64,000 nucleotides of DNA from Leptolyngbya sp. SIOISBB (GTDB lineage: Bacteria; Cyanobacteriota; Cyanobacteriia; Phormidesmidales; Phormidesmidaceae), in NCBI GenBank assembly GCA_010671905.1, contig JAAHII010000001.1, forward strand, positions 3,906,001 through 3,970,000, written 5' to 3'. The translations under genes and the position numbers were made by a program. Below the pieces are notes generated by a model. That model made no database searches. It saw nothing but the letters and a program-made list of their open reading frames with translations, and was not told the origin of the DNA. This document shows positions 23,722 to 32,845 of the stretch, one piece after another. Every line of letters starts with the position of its first letter. Position 1 is the stretch's first letter.

Positions 23722-26088
23722 TCAGTCCCCCTCAAGTTCGATTGGCACAAGTCCTGCTCGTTCTAGCTGCCGCTGGCTGTCGGTGGCCTGCAGCATTTCG
23801 ACCACTTTGCGACCCATGGGGGCACGGCTGTTGTCGTAGGGATAAATCACCTCAAACGGGTACGCCAGAGGATATTGCCCCGTCACAATCACGCGATCGT
23901 GGCGTTGATAGCTGCCTTTGTCTTGACACAAGTCAATCGTGGGATCGATCGCGGCGCCCCCTTCGGTGCGCACGATCGCCTGCACAAACTGCCCCGTATC
24001 GGCTTTGAGTGCCAGGGGATAGACCGAGCATTGCCCAAACACCTGGCTCAAAGGGCCAAACCCAATGCTACCGATCGCCGATTCTTCAAAATCTTGAATG
24101 ACGGCGCGCAAACTGTCGAAGGTGCGGAGCACGCGCACTGGAGTCAGGGGGGGCTCATCCGTCGTGGTGATGGGTGGTGATTGCGCGGTTTGAAGCTCAA
24201 CGAGTTGTCGAAAGGCCGCGATCGCGAGGGGATCTTGCAGCACGCGGTCTTCAAAAATCGCCACCATGTCAGGTTCTGACGGCACGTAGAGTTGCACGGG
24301 TAAATCTGGTCCGCCCAACTGTCGCCAGTTGGTGATTTGGCCGGTGTAGAGTTGGCGCAATTGCTCAAAAGTCAACCGGCCGTTTAATGCGTGGGGTAAG
24401 CCTTGAGCACGCTGCTCGTAGCTAAAGGCCACGTAGACGGCGATCGCATCATGAGCCACAGGACTCGCCCGTAATTCGGGGGGGATGGGACGCAAAGCGC
24501 CCTCACTCTCACCAAATACTGAAGAGAGGGCAAAATCTGCTTCTTCGTTGATGACTGCCGCGATCGCGGCTTCATCCGTCAGCAGGGGACTGTAGGTTAA
24601 GGCGACTTCGGGATAGGTGGTTTCGATCGCCGCTTCCACAGTGACATCGGGAAACACTAAATTCTTTTGCCGAAAGACGTAGTCACCCAGACCCGAGCGA
24701 TCGCTGGCGTAAGTAAACTCACCCCGAGGTACGCCCGAGGCGCTGTCAAAGCAGCAGAGTTGAGGCGTTTCGCTACTGGCAATGGCGAGTTGGCGGCGAG
24801 TGAGCCACCACCCCAAGACGCCGCCGAGTAACCCCAGCAGCAGCAATGCCAACAACCAGCGCCACCAGCGCCTACGGGCGGTTGCTTCAGCTTCGTCGGC
24901 AGTCGTCTCTTGGCGAACTGTGGCGAGCAGTTGCCAATCGGCGGGAATCGCCTGCCGCGCCGCTGCCGCACTGGGAAACGGCGTCCGCAATCCCAATAGC
25001 CGAAAAGCATATTGCTTCAGCTCTGGCTGTACCGCAGGCCAGTCCTCAGGTTTGAGGGGATCACCCACAACCGCATCGTCGGGCTCCCCTATCAACAATC
25101 GGTAGCCCAACCGCCCCACAGCTGCCAGATCATCAGCCACAGTGGGGCGGGCCGGTTCTTGACCAGGCGGATCAAATAATCCTTCCCACAGCAGTAAGTC
25201 GGTCACATACACTAAAAACTGGGGATCCCCCGCAAAAGCCGGATCTTCTGGCCAGTCGATCAGGATGCTGTCGAGACTGAGGTTGCCATGCACAATGCCC
25301 TGCCGCACCTGCCCCGCGGGCACGGTGAACTTTTGGCCGTGCAGGGACTCTAGGGTTTGTAATACCTGGTTGAAAAACCGCCAAACTTGGGGGGCACTCC
25401 ACGGCGATCGCGCTTGCAGATGAGTTCGCAACGACGGCAGCAGATCGATCTCCTCGGTATCGATCAGGTAGCAGCGCGGCTCCTTTTGATCAGGAATGGC
25501 ATCTTCCGGCTGCATGAGGCGAAACCGTTCGGGGCGACCATCCGCTAAGGCAATCCCCCCGCGATCACGAAAGCTATTCTGCCGCAGACGAATTTCTGAG
25601 GGGGTGAACTGCTGCCTCGGCAACAGATACTCCCGCACGCTCACTAACTGTTCATTGCCAACCTGTCGGCCCCGATAGACGCGTCCCCGCCCCCGAATGC
25701 TGATGAGTGCTTCGATGCGATAACGCCCCCGCTGGCCCAGCAACTCGGTGCCGGGGGCTAAAGCCGGGAGCAAAAAGTCGTCGGTAATTGCCGGAATGAC
25801 GTCGAGGTCGTCTGCCGCGATCGCCCCTTCGACAGTTTTGGCCTCGTCTTCGGCCATACCGGGCACAAAATCCCGCAGCATGGGCAGCAGCCAGCGATAC
25901 CGAGGCGGCACCACCTGATACACCTGATACAGCAGCTGACTGCGAAAGAAACTGAAGCGACCCCGCACCCTCCCGAGTTCACGCTGCCGCACGGTTTTGG
26001 CAAGATTAGCTTGGCGACCCGAACGCTTACCGCCCATGCGCAGACGCGGCAACCCAAACAGGCGTTTTTTATTCTTGGGATTGACCAC
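23722..26088 (-). CDS. Pseudokinase - transmembrane helix - PstS-like periplasmic binding domain fusion
   Basis: 788 aa. Residues ~115-390 follow the Ser/Thr kinase fold, but key residues are lost: the VAxK lysine position reads VSVREYL (149-155), the HRD loop reads HGNLSLDSI (268-276) and the DFG position reads VTDLLLWEG (295-303). A Trp/Leu-rich helix at ~408-428 crosses the membrane. Residues ~440-788 look like a phosphate-type solute-binding domain: GVPRGEFTYASDRSG, DFALSSVFGESE, LPHALNGRLTFEQLRQLYTGQITNWRQLGGPDLPVQLY and YPLAYPFEVIYP, typical of PstS/SphX. The layout suggests a sensor linking an extracytoplasmic ligand to a catalytically dead kinase-like cytoplasmic domain (inference). 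There is no Pst transporter nearby. Confidence 0.8.
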   Translation of the reverse strand: MVNPKNKKRLFGLPRLRMGGKRSGRQANLAKTVRQRELGRVRGRFSFFRSQLLYQVYQVVPPRYRWLLPMLRDFVPGMAEDEAKTVEGAIAADDLDVIPAITDDFLLPALAPGTELLGQRGRYRIEALISIRGRGRVYRGRQVGNEQLVSVREYLLPRQQFTPSEIRLRQNSFRDRGGIALADGRPERFRLMQPEDAIPDQKEPRCYLIDTEEIDLLPSLRTHLQARSPWSAPQVWRFFNQVLQTLESLHGQKFTVPAGQVRQGIVHGNLSLDSILIDWPEDPAFAGDPQFLVYVTDLLLWEGLFDPPGQEPARPTVADDLAAVGRLGYRLLIGEPDDAVVGDPLKPEDWPAVQPELKQYAFRLLGLRTPFPSAAAARQAIPADWQLLATVRQETTADEAEATARRRWWRWLLALLLLGLLGGVLGWWLTRRQLAIASSETPQLCCFDSASGVPRGEFTYASDRSGLGDYVFRQKNLVFPDVTVEAAIETTYPEVALTYSPLLTDEAAIAAVINEEADFALSSVFGESEGALRPIPPELRASPVAHDAIAVYVAFSYEQRAQGLPHALNGRLTFEQLRQLYTGQITNWRQLGGPDLPVQLYVPSEPDMVAIFEDRVLQDPLAIAAFRQLVELQTAQSPPITTTDEPPLTPVRVLRTFDSLRAVIQDFEESAIGSIGFGPLSQVFGQCSVYPLALKADTGQFVQAIVRTEGGAAIDPTIDLCQDKGSYQRHDRVIVTGQYPLAYPFEVIYPYDNSRAPMGRKVVEMLQATDSQRQLERAGLVPIELEGD

Positions 26089-26359
26089 AGTAACCGCCCG
26101 TCCTTTGAGCAGGAGTGTGGCTTAATTATCCTGGTTTTCCCGCGCCCTCACCTTAGACGTATGGCCAGGTTTCACCCCAAATCGGGACGGATTCATGGGC
26201 GCAAAACTGTCGATCAGCTCCCAACTCGGGCCACTGGGGGATCTGCAACTCAATAACGTACCCGATAGAGTTAGTTTCAACTTTCCTAACCTGTCAGTAG
26301 GGAGAGTTGAGCGGAGTCGAAACTTGGTCTGTGGGGATAGTATCTTCGAGCCACGTCCC

Positions 26360-26803
26360 TTAAAGGGTATCGTCCTCGGCAGGAGGCAGAACTTCGACCG
26401 TGACATCGACCACATCCACATCGTTCGCGCGATCGCTCCCCCCAGTCACATCCACCGCATTCACCTCAACCGTGCCCTCTGGGGTAAAGCGGGTAAAGCC
26501 ATCGCCCGTCACTTGCAGCTGGGTACGGCAATTAGGACAGACAGTCTGGGCATTTTTTAGACCCGCTAATTGGGTGTCACAAACCGGGCAATTGCCCTCG
26601 ATTAAATTGCGTTTGAGCCACCAGCGAAATCCGAAAAATCCGATCACCGGCGCTGCCAAAATCAAGACCAATAGCGCGAAGATAGATTTCACAATCCAGC
26701 CCAAACCAATCGCGCCTAATAACCAAACCACGCCAATGATGGTGAGCCAGCAGCCTAGGCCCGAAAAGTTGATTTGATAGTTATTTGATCCTTGTGGATA
26801 CAC
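26360..26803 (-). CDS. Two-helix membrane protein with a zinc-ribbon
   Basis: The 147-aa protein starts MYPQGSNNYQINFSGLG, then has two close hydrophobic stretches (residues ~15-58: CWLTIIGVVWLLGAIGLGWIV, FALLVLILAAPVIGFFGF). A four-cysteine zinc-ribbon follows: NCPVCDTQLAGLKNAQTVCPNCRTQL. The end is an acidic, Val/Asp-rich tail (DVVDVTVEVLPPAEDDTL). I know of similar cyanobacterial and plastid membrane proteins, but not the function. It is transcribed toward 26360 and stands alone. Confidence 0.75.
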   Translation of the reverse strand: MYPQGSNNYQINFSGLGCWLTIIGVVWLLGAIGLGWIVKSIFALLVLILAAPVIGFFGFRWWLKRNLIEGNCPVCDTQLAGLKNAQTVCPNCRTQLQVTGDGFTRFTPEGTVEVNAVDVTGGSDRANDVDVVDVTVEVLPPAEDDTL

Positions 26804-27271
26804 GCCACTGTCCTCATGCCACGGCTGTTGTCTAAATTCAGATGTCTCGCTTCAGCAGCCACTCTTGTCAGCCAATCGGTCGCCCTGAAGCTTGTTTCTA
26901 GACTAGTTCACATTGTGGTTGGCAGGGCAGTGTAATGTCCGAACGTGACGCCGTAGGCACATGACAGCATCACGTCGCCGACAAAGGGGGATGGAGCGCT
27001 CAATATTCAAGAAAGACGATTTGGACTTTATACCGATTCTCTAAAATCTAGCTACACATCTTCCCCCTTTGCCCCCTGGGCTCCCATAGCCCTCAACTCC
27101 GATCGGTAGCTCTATTTTGGGGAACTGGTATTACACGCTGCTGCCGGCAACCGATAACCTCCCTTTTGACCTCCCTGTGACATTTCATTACCAGGGCGCG
27201 ATCGCCTGCCAATCGCCCAAATCGTTGAGTAAATTGGGGAAGGTGGTTTTTCTCTGGTGTATTCTCGCAAC
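26804..27271. other. Non-coding stretch before the DUF4129 gene
   Basis: About 470 bp with no gene. Around 27028-27085, ACCGATTCTCTAAAA(T/A)CT and a CCCCCTTTGCCCCC block resemble sequence near 46514-46530, a dispersed fragment. No terminator or regulatory motif stands out. Confidence 0.45.
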
Positions 27272-27865
27272 ATGACTGACGCTTCCTCCATTCAGCGCAC
27301 AAGCGTGCCTTGGCAATTGCGTCAGGCAGGCAAAAACCTCTCCGAATGGATTCAGTTACGGCTGGCGCAACAGGAGCCCCCAGACTCACCGTTGCCCACG
27401 TTTGAATTTCCCGCCTGGTTAGGGCCGCTGCTGTTTTGGACTTTAGTGACGGGAGCGGTGCTCTGGTTGGCCTGGCTGATCGTGCAGTTAATCGATCGCT
27501 ATCTCGCAAATCGTCAGGCCCGCACCGCGCCGCCACAGGTCGAATTCATCACACCGCCGGAAGCACATACCGTTGCGACCTGGTTACGCCGGGCCAAGCA
27601 GTTTGAGCAAGAAGGCAATTGGCGCGAAGCCTGTCGAGCGCTATATCTGGCAGCACTACAACTGCTCCACGATCGCGAGTGGATACCGCATCAGTCCAGT
27701 CGCACCGATGGCGAGTACTTGCAGGCGATTCGGACACTGCAGCAGCCACGACCACTGCAAATGTTGATTCGCACCCATGAGCGATCGCTCTTTGGCGGTG
27801 AACCCCTCGCTGCCGATAATGTGCAGCGGTGTCGCCAAGCCTATGAGGAGATTGCCCAGCAATGA
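27272..27865 (+). CDS. DUF4129 domain membrane protein
   Basis: I start at ATG 27272 (MTDASSIQ); a GTG 15 bases earlier is in frame. The ~197-aa protein has one membrane helix (LGPLLFWTLVTGAVLWLAWLIVQL, residues ~48-72) and a C-terminal domain with WLRRAKQFEQEGNWREACRALYLAALQLLHD and SRTDGEYLQAIRTL, the hallmark of DUF4129. Such genes occur with MoxR ATPase and DUF58 genes, where they are thought to form a membrane-linked maturation system. The stop overlaps the start of the DUF4350 gene by four bases (ATGA). Confidence 0.8.
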   Translation: MTDASSIQRTSVPWQLRQAGKNLSEWIQLRLAQQEPPDSPLPTFEFPAWLGPLLFWTLVTGAVLWLAWLIVQLIDRYLANRQARTAPPQVEFITPPEAHTVATWLRRAKQFEQEGNWREACRALYLAALQLLHDREWIPHQSSRTDGEYLQAIRTLQQPRPLQMLIRTHERSLFGGEPLAADNVQRCRQAYEEIAQQ

Positions 27866-28992
27866 ATCCAGTGCCGTTGCTGAAAAATCGCTATGTGCGA
27901 ATCGCGGGGGTGGCGCTGGTGCTGCTATTTTTTTTGCTGGCGCTACTCGCACCGGCAGCAGGGCAAAAGACCAGCGGCTCAACCTATAACCGGGCTCCCG
28001 AAGGGTATCTCGGTTGGTATGCCTATATGGAATCTCAAGGCACCTCGGTGCAACGCTGGCGCCGCCCCGTCGCTGAATTGCTAGAGCAGCCCCACTCGGG
28101 CGCGCCCCAAACCCTAGTGCGGATCTATTCCGGCATGGTCAGTGACTTTCAAGCTTGGGACCGCAATTGGCTGGTGCCCTGGTTGTCTGCAGGCAATACT
28201 TTCATTGCCCTGGGACTCGATGCTGAGATTGTCGATGTCCCCTTCACCGCTCGCCTCGCTAGCGACTTTGGCGAGGTGGTGGTGAAGACGCGACGCCGCA
28301 CTGATTTGCCGGTGAACAGCGATCGCAACTTGCTGGGTGACGAACACGGAGCCGTCGTGTGGGAACGCCGTGATCATGAGGATGGACGCTTCATCGTAGC
28401 CTTAACGCCCCATCTGGCGGCTAATGCGTACCATGATGAGCCAGGTAATTATGCCTTTCTAGCAGATTTGGTCGCCCAAGCAGAAGGCCCGATCTGGGTG
28501 GATGAGTACCTGCATGGCTTCAAAGAGGCCGACGTCATTGTCGAAGAAACGGTGAATAGTTGGGGCGCTTATCTGGCTCGAACCCCCATCAAAATTGCCC
28601 TCATTCAAATAGCGATTTTGCTCGCCATCTTTTTACTGTCACAAAATCGTCGTTTGGGTACCCTCACGCGGGTAAAGCCGCCCAAAGTGGATAATAGCCG
28701 CGCTTACATTGAAGCATTAGCCGCGGTGCTGCATAAAGCGGAAAGCACCTCCTTTTTAGTCGATATGATTACCAAGGCCGAGCGATCGCGGCTGCAAAAT
28801 GCCTTGGGCTTTCATGCCGCCAATATTGATGATGAGGCGCTACAAAATGCCTGGACCCAGCAAACCGGCCAATCACAGCAATTATTGACCCCATTGATTA
28901 ATCCGCCATCAACGTCTAAAAAAGGGGCTGATGCAACGCTGAAGAGTTGGCTTGAGAAGTTGCAACGCCTTCGCCAGACGGTCCTTCGCTAG
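27862..28992 (+). CDS. DUF4350 domain protein
   Basis: 376 aa. An N-terminal helix (VRIAGVALVLLFFLLALLAP) is followed by the DUF4350 core: YNRAPEGYLGWYAYMESQGTSVQRWRRP, LVRIYSGMVSDFQAWDRNWLVPWLSAGNTFIALG and ALTPHLAANAYHDEPGNYAFLADL. A second helix (IKIALIQIAILLAIFLLSQNRR, ~238-260) is followed by KPPKVDNSRAYIEALAAVLHKAES. It is translationally coupled to the DUF4129 gene and precedes moxR, a common gene order in cyanobacteria. Confidence 0.8.
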   Translation: MNPVPLLKNRYVRIAGVALVLLFFLLALLAPAAGQKTSGSTYNRAPEGYLGWYAYMESQGTSVQRWRRPVAELLEQPHSGAPQTLVRIYSGMVSDFQAWDRNWLVPWLSAGNTFIALGLDAEIVDVPFTARLASDFGEVVVKTRRRTDLPVNSDRNLLGDEHGAVVWERRDHEDGRFIVALTPHLAANAYHDEPGNYAFLADLVAQAEGPIWVDEYLHGFKEADVIVEETVNSWGAYLARTPIKIALIQIAILLAIFLLSQNRRLGTLTRVKPPKVDNSRAYIEALAAVLHKAESTSFLVDMITKAERSRLQNALGFHAANIDDEALQNAWTQQTGQSQQLLTPLINPPSTSKKGADATLKSWLEKLQRLRQTVLR

Positions 28993-29034
28993 CTACACCG
29001 ATTACAATCAGTTGTTTTGACTCAGGCCGACTCC

Positions 29035-29985
29035 ATGAATGAACTACAAGGGCAAATTCGCCAAATTGGTCAAACCCTCAGCAAAGTGGTGGTTGGCCAA
29101 ACCGAGGTGGTTGATCAGCTCCTCGTAGCCCTGCTCTCAGGTGGCCACGTCATTTTAGAAGGTGTCCCCGGCACGGGCAAAACCCTCATGGTCAAAGTCT
29201 TAGCCCGCCTAATTCAGGCCGATTTTTGCCGGATCCAGCTCACCCCTGATATTCTGCCGTCCGACATTCTGGGCACCAACGTTTTTGACCTCAACACCCG
29301 CGACTTCACCCTCAAAAAAGGCCCCATCTTTACCCAAGTCCTGCTAGCCGATGAGGTGAATCGCACCCCACCCAAAACCCAGGCCGCTCTGCTTGAAGCG
29401 ATGGAAGAGCAGCAGGTGACGCTGGATGGGACCGGTCACTCCCTATCCGACTTGTTCTGGGTGATTGCCACCCAAAACTCTCTGGAATTTGAGGGCACCT
29501 ATCCCTTGCCCGAAGCCCAACTCGATCGCTTCCTCTTTAAGCTGGTGGTCAACTATCCCGACCCCCAAGCCGAGAAGCAAATGCTGAAAAATACCCAGTC
29601 CGGTTTCGAAGCGCGGCGGGTCAATATTCAAAATTTGAAAGCGATCGTTAGTGAAAAAGCGATTTTGACAGCGCGTCAAGCGGTCAAACAACTGTCAGTC
29701 GAAGACCAAATCTTGGACTATCTATTAGCGCTGACCCAAAAAACTCGACAATCTCGGGACCTCTCTTTGGGCGCTTCACCGCGATCGTCGGTGAGTTGGC
29801 TACAGGCCAGCAAAGCCCACGCTTGGCTCCAGGGTCAAGACTACGTCACCCCCGATAACGTTAAAGCCGTGGCCGCACCGCTCCTCCGCCATCGACTCAT
29901 CCTAGGCCCTGAAGCTCAACTCGATGGCCTCACCACTGACACGGTCATTACGTCACTGCTGAAGCAAGTTGCCGTCCCGCGATAA
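29035..29985 (+). CDS. MoxR-family AAA+ ATPase
   Basis: I start at ATG 29035 ([10 protein letters not shown]); an in-frame TTG at 29017 is possible. The ~316-aa protein has Walker A GVPGTGKT, Walker [24 protein letters not shown], sensor 1 [26 protein letters not shown] and an arginine-rich second domain ([23 protein letters not shown]). MoxR ATPases act as chaperones that insert cofactors or activate von Willebrand-type proteins; the partner is usually a DUF58 protein. Here the DUF58 gene lies 1.4 kb downstream behind a PEP-CTERM gene. Confidence 0.92.
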   Translation: MNELQGQIRQIGQTLSKVVVGQTEVVDQLLVALLSGGHVILEGVPGTGKTLMVKVLARLIQADFCRIQLTPDILPSDILGTNVFDLNTRDFTLKKGPIFTQVLLADEVNRTPPKTQAALLEAMEEQQVTLDGTGHSLSDLFWVIATQNSLEFEGTYPLPEAQLDRFLFKLVVNYPDPQAEKQMLKNTQSGFEARRVNIQNLKAIVSEKAILTARQAVKQLSVEDQILDYLLALTQKTRQSRDLSLGASPRSSVSWLQASKAHAWLQGQDYVTPDNVKAVAAPLLRHRLILGPEAQLDGLTTDTVITSLLKQVAVPR

Positions 29986-30424
29986 GCATGGCTGCTGGCC
30001 TACAGATTACTGACACGAGTGCATAAATCGATACAGGCATGCTGGGGCCAGCATGGCAGCAAAACCTTGCGCTCATTCGGTGTATATACATACATGCTAG
30101 GCAATCACTGAAGGATGCAATCACGGTACATGGTCATGGGTAGCGGCCAGATACTTAGAGATTGATGTCTCAAATGAGACTTTTGTGGGCTAATTGTAAA
30201 GTCCAAGAGGATTTGTCTGAAGACTGTCCAAAGTGATCCGTAGTCTCATGGACGCAGCCAGACAAAGGTAATAATTTTGATTTGTCAGGCGTAGATGAGT
30301 TTGATTCTACTGTGTGTCTCGTTTCTTTTTCTCAGGGGTAATCAACCATCAATGACGCTGTCTAACGCTTCGCATTGATTCATTCTCTATTTTGTTATTT
30401 CTTATCCGCTCAAGGAGTCTTTCA
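29986..30424. other. Leader region between moxR and the PEP-CTERM gene
   Basis: 439 bp without a gene. A palindrome CATGCTGG..CCAGCATG (30038-30055) lies 50 bases after the moxR stop but lacks a T-run. The part from 30120 to 30424 is AT-rich and probably holds the promoter of the downstream gene. Confidence 0.45.
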
Positions 30425-31156
30425 ATGAAATCACTTTCGATGACTGCTAAAGTCTTGGGGTCGATCGCCACTGCGGCTATGCTGACTGCGGCTTTACCTT
30501 TTGCCGCAAATGCAGAAGACTCAAACATTCAATTCGGTAACTCTTGGGATGGTCCTGGAGCTAGCCTACAAGAGCAGCTTGATGCGCTTGATGCCAATAT
30601 TGACACCGTCAAGGACGAATCTGGGGCAGAGCTTTTTCAGCCCACTGGGCGTAATGTACGCTCCTTCTTGCTGTTTGAAATTGCCGGTTTTGCACCCTTT
30701 AACACGGTGGGCTTGTACAACAGTGCTGGCACTAAATGGGAACTGTTTGAAGGGAGTGATGAGGGTTTCACACGCTCTGACCGCATTAGCACACAGGACC
30801 TTGAAGCTGCTGATTTCGGTACGTTTGGTCTATATCTGACTAATAAAAATGGAGAAACCTTCTACTCAGAGGCCTCTAAGAATGGTGGTGATGACCAATT
30901 CCTGGCTTATCAAGGTTCTGGTCAGGAAATTAAAAGAACAGCTGATTCGAATAGAACCTTCGACCTGAACTTCAATGATTATTTGTTTGCCTTTGAAGAT
31001 CTGTCTTTAGGCAACTCTGATCAGGACTACAACGACTTTGTCGGTGTGATTCGTAGAGTCACAGAGGTCGAAGCGGTCCCCGAACCGACTGCCATGATTG
31101 GTCTATTTGCAGTGGCTGGCGGTGCTCTCGCGATGCGTCGTCGTCAATCTGCTTAG
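30425..31156 (+). CDS. PEP-CTERM secreted protein with DUF4114-like domain
   Basis: The start at 30425 (MKSLSMTAKVLG) follows AAGGAG by 8 bases; the frame is open to 30392 but without a ribosome site. The 243-aa product has a signal peptide ending at about AANAED, then a DUF4114-type domain ending NDYLFAFEDLSLGNSDQDYNDFVGVIR (residues ~181-207). The C-terminus VPEPTAMIGLFAVAGGALAMRRR is a PEP-CTERM sorting signal, processed by exosortase in known systems. No exosortase gene is in the window. It interrupts the MoxR-DUF58 order and has its own terminator. Confidence 0.9.
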   Translation: MKSLSMTAKVLGSIATAAMLTAALPFAANAEDSNIQFGNSWDGPGASLQEQLDALDANIDTVKDESGAELFQPTGRNVRSFLLFEIAGFAPFNTVGLYNSAGTKWELFEGSDEGFTRSDRISTQDLEAADFGTFGLYLTNKNGETFYSEASKNGGDDQFLAYQGSGQEIKRTADSNRTFDLNFNDYLFAFEDLSLGNSDQDYNDFVGVIRRVTEVEAVPEPTAMIGLFAVAGGALAMRRRQSA

Positions 31157-31210
31157 GATTGATGCTGAGTCGCTAAGACAACTTGGCAACTTCTAGTTCA
31201 CTGATGGTTA

Positions 31211-31244
31211 GGGTTGGGTCGTGTTGGCGGCTCAGCCCTTTTTT
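31211..31244 (+). terminator. Rho-independent terminator after the PEP-CTERM gene
   Basis: GGGTTGGGTC (31211-31220) pairs with GGCTCAGCCC (31229-31238), a 10-bp stem with three G-U pairs, followed by TTTTTTG. It separates the PEP-CTERM gene from the DUF58 gene. Confidence 0.75.
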
Positions 31245-31358
31245 GCGTTTTCTATGGATTCCCCCGATTTGCTAAGAGTCATAGCACTATGTAGAAGATT
31301 GACCATTGGGGAGATAAGCAAAACGTCCCTGTGAGCCGTGGTTCGGTAACAAGTAGCA

Positions 31359-32681
31359 ATGACTCCAACGCTTAAACTTTATGGCCTGTTAGTGATAGGA
31401 GGGGCGATTGCCACTACCCTCGACGCCCTTGGCCCCACCGAAAATGTCATCTCCTTTCCGTTAGAGGCGATGCTATTTTTCAATGGCATTGTGTTGCTGA
31501 TGATGGTGGTGGATTGGGCTCAGGTGAGTGGTCCACAGCGAGCGATCGCAAAGCGCGAACCCCTACCTCGCCTCTCCATCGGACGCGACAATCCGGTCAC
31601 TCTCAAAGTCTCAGCGCCTAAAGCAGCAGCCAAACTGCAAATCTTCGATCGCTACCCGGCAGACTTCGACGACGTTCCTATGCCGCTCACGGTGGCTCTG
31701 CCTGCCAAAACCGCCACTAATATTACCTATCAAGTTTTGCCGACCCAACGGGGCGAATACGAATGGGGCGACCTTCAGATGCGGCAGTTGGGGCCGTGGG
31801 GGCTAGCGTGGCGCAGTTGGACGATTCCCGCCCAGCAAACCGTCGCGGTGTATCCCGATCTCGTGGGGTTGCGATCGCTCTCCGTCAAGCTAGCCATCCA
31901 GTCCACGGGCAACATGCGCCAGCGACAACGGGTGGGCATCGGCACCGAATTTGCTGAACTGCGGGAATATGCAGTTGGCGACGATCCCCGCTTTATTGAC
32001 TGGAAAGCAACTGCCCGCCGCAGTACTCCTCTCGTCCGCGTGCTGGAACCGGAGCGAGAACAATCTCTGATTGTGCTGCTCGATCGCGGCAGATTAATGA
32101 CCGCCAATGTCAAAGGTCTCTCCCGTTTTGACTGGGGCTTGAATGCGACCCTTTCCCTGGCCTTAGCGGGACTCCATCGCGGCGATCGCGTTGGCGTCGG
32201 CGTCTTTGACCGTGAAATGCATACTTGGATTCCGGCGACAGGTGGCCGTCAACACCTGCAGCATTTGATCGAAAAACTCACCCCGATTCAGCCGGAAATT
32301 CTCGAGTCTGACTACCTTGGCGCGGTGACTAAAGTTGCCACCCAGCAACATCGCCGTGCCTTGGTCGTCGTCATCACCGATATTGTGGATCAAACCGCCT
32401 CAGCCGAGCTACTCACGGCTCTTACCCGGCTTAAATCCCGCCATTTACCTTTTTGCGTGACCCTACGTGATCCGCAAGTTGATACTCAGGCCCACGAATT
32501 TGCTGACGAGGTGATTGATGCCTACAGTCGAGCCGTTGCCCTCGATTTGTTGGCACAGCGTCAAGCTGCTTTTGCCCAACTCAAACAGGCGGGGGTGTTA
32601 GTGCTTGATGCCCCCGCTGACCAAATTACCGATTCTCTGGTAGAAGACTATTTGCGAATTAAGGCGCGGAATCGACTGTGA
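31359..32681 (+). CDS. DUF58 domain protein (MoxR partner)
   Basis: 440 aa. Two N-terminal hydrophobic segments (LYGLLVIGGAIATTLDAL and AMLFFNGIVLLMMVV) anchor it to the membrane. The DUF58 signature GTEFAELREYAVGDDPRFIDWKATARRSTPLVRV is at ~residues 196-229, followed by a von Willebrand-like region LIVLLDRGRLMT... and DRVGVGVFDREMH. Such proteins are partners of MoxR ATPases. The gene starts 115 bases after a terminator, so it may have its own promoter. Confidence 0.88.
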   Translation: MTPTLKLYGLLVIGGAIATTLDALGPTENVISFPLEAMLFFNGIVLLMMVVDWAQVSGPQRAIAKREPLPRLSIGRDNPVTLKVSAPKAAAKLQIFDRYPADFDDVPMPLTVALPAKTATNITYQVLPTQRGEYEWGDLQMRQLGPWGLAWRSWTIPAQQTVAVYPDLVGLRSLSVKLAIQSTGNMRQRQRVGIGTEFAELREYAVGDDPRFIDWKATARRSTPLVRVLEPEREQSLIVLLDRGRLMTANVKGLSRFDWGLNATLSLALAGLHRGDRVGVGVFDREMHTWIPATGGRQHLQHLIEKLTPIQPEILESDYLGAVTKVATQQHRRALVVVITDIVDQTASAELLTALTRLKSRHLPFCVTLRDPQVDTQAHEFADEVIDAYSRAVALDLLAQRQAAFAQLKQAGVLVLDAPADQITDSLVEDYLRIKARNRL

Positions 32682-32845
32682 GTCGAGTGGCCCATTCAGC
32701 TTCTGCCAAGGTTGACTAGAACCTTTGACTGGGGTGATGACAGCGTTCTCGATCGGGCGCGTGTTGCTGATCATGATCGCTGACCCTATTCGCCAAAGGA
32801 ATCCGTTACGGTAGGGGATACTGATTTCTCAGTGCGGAGACGAGC

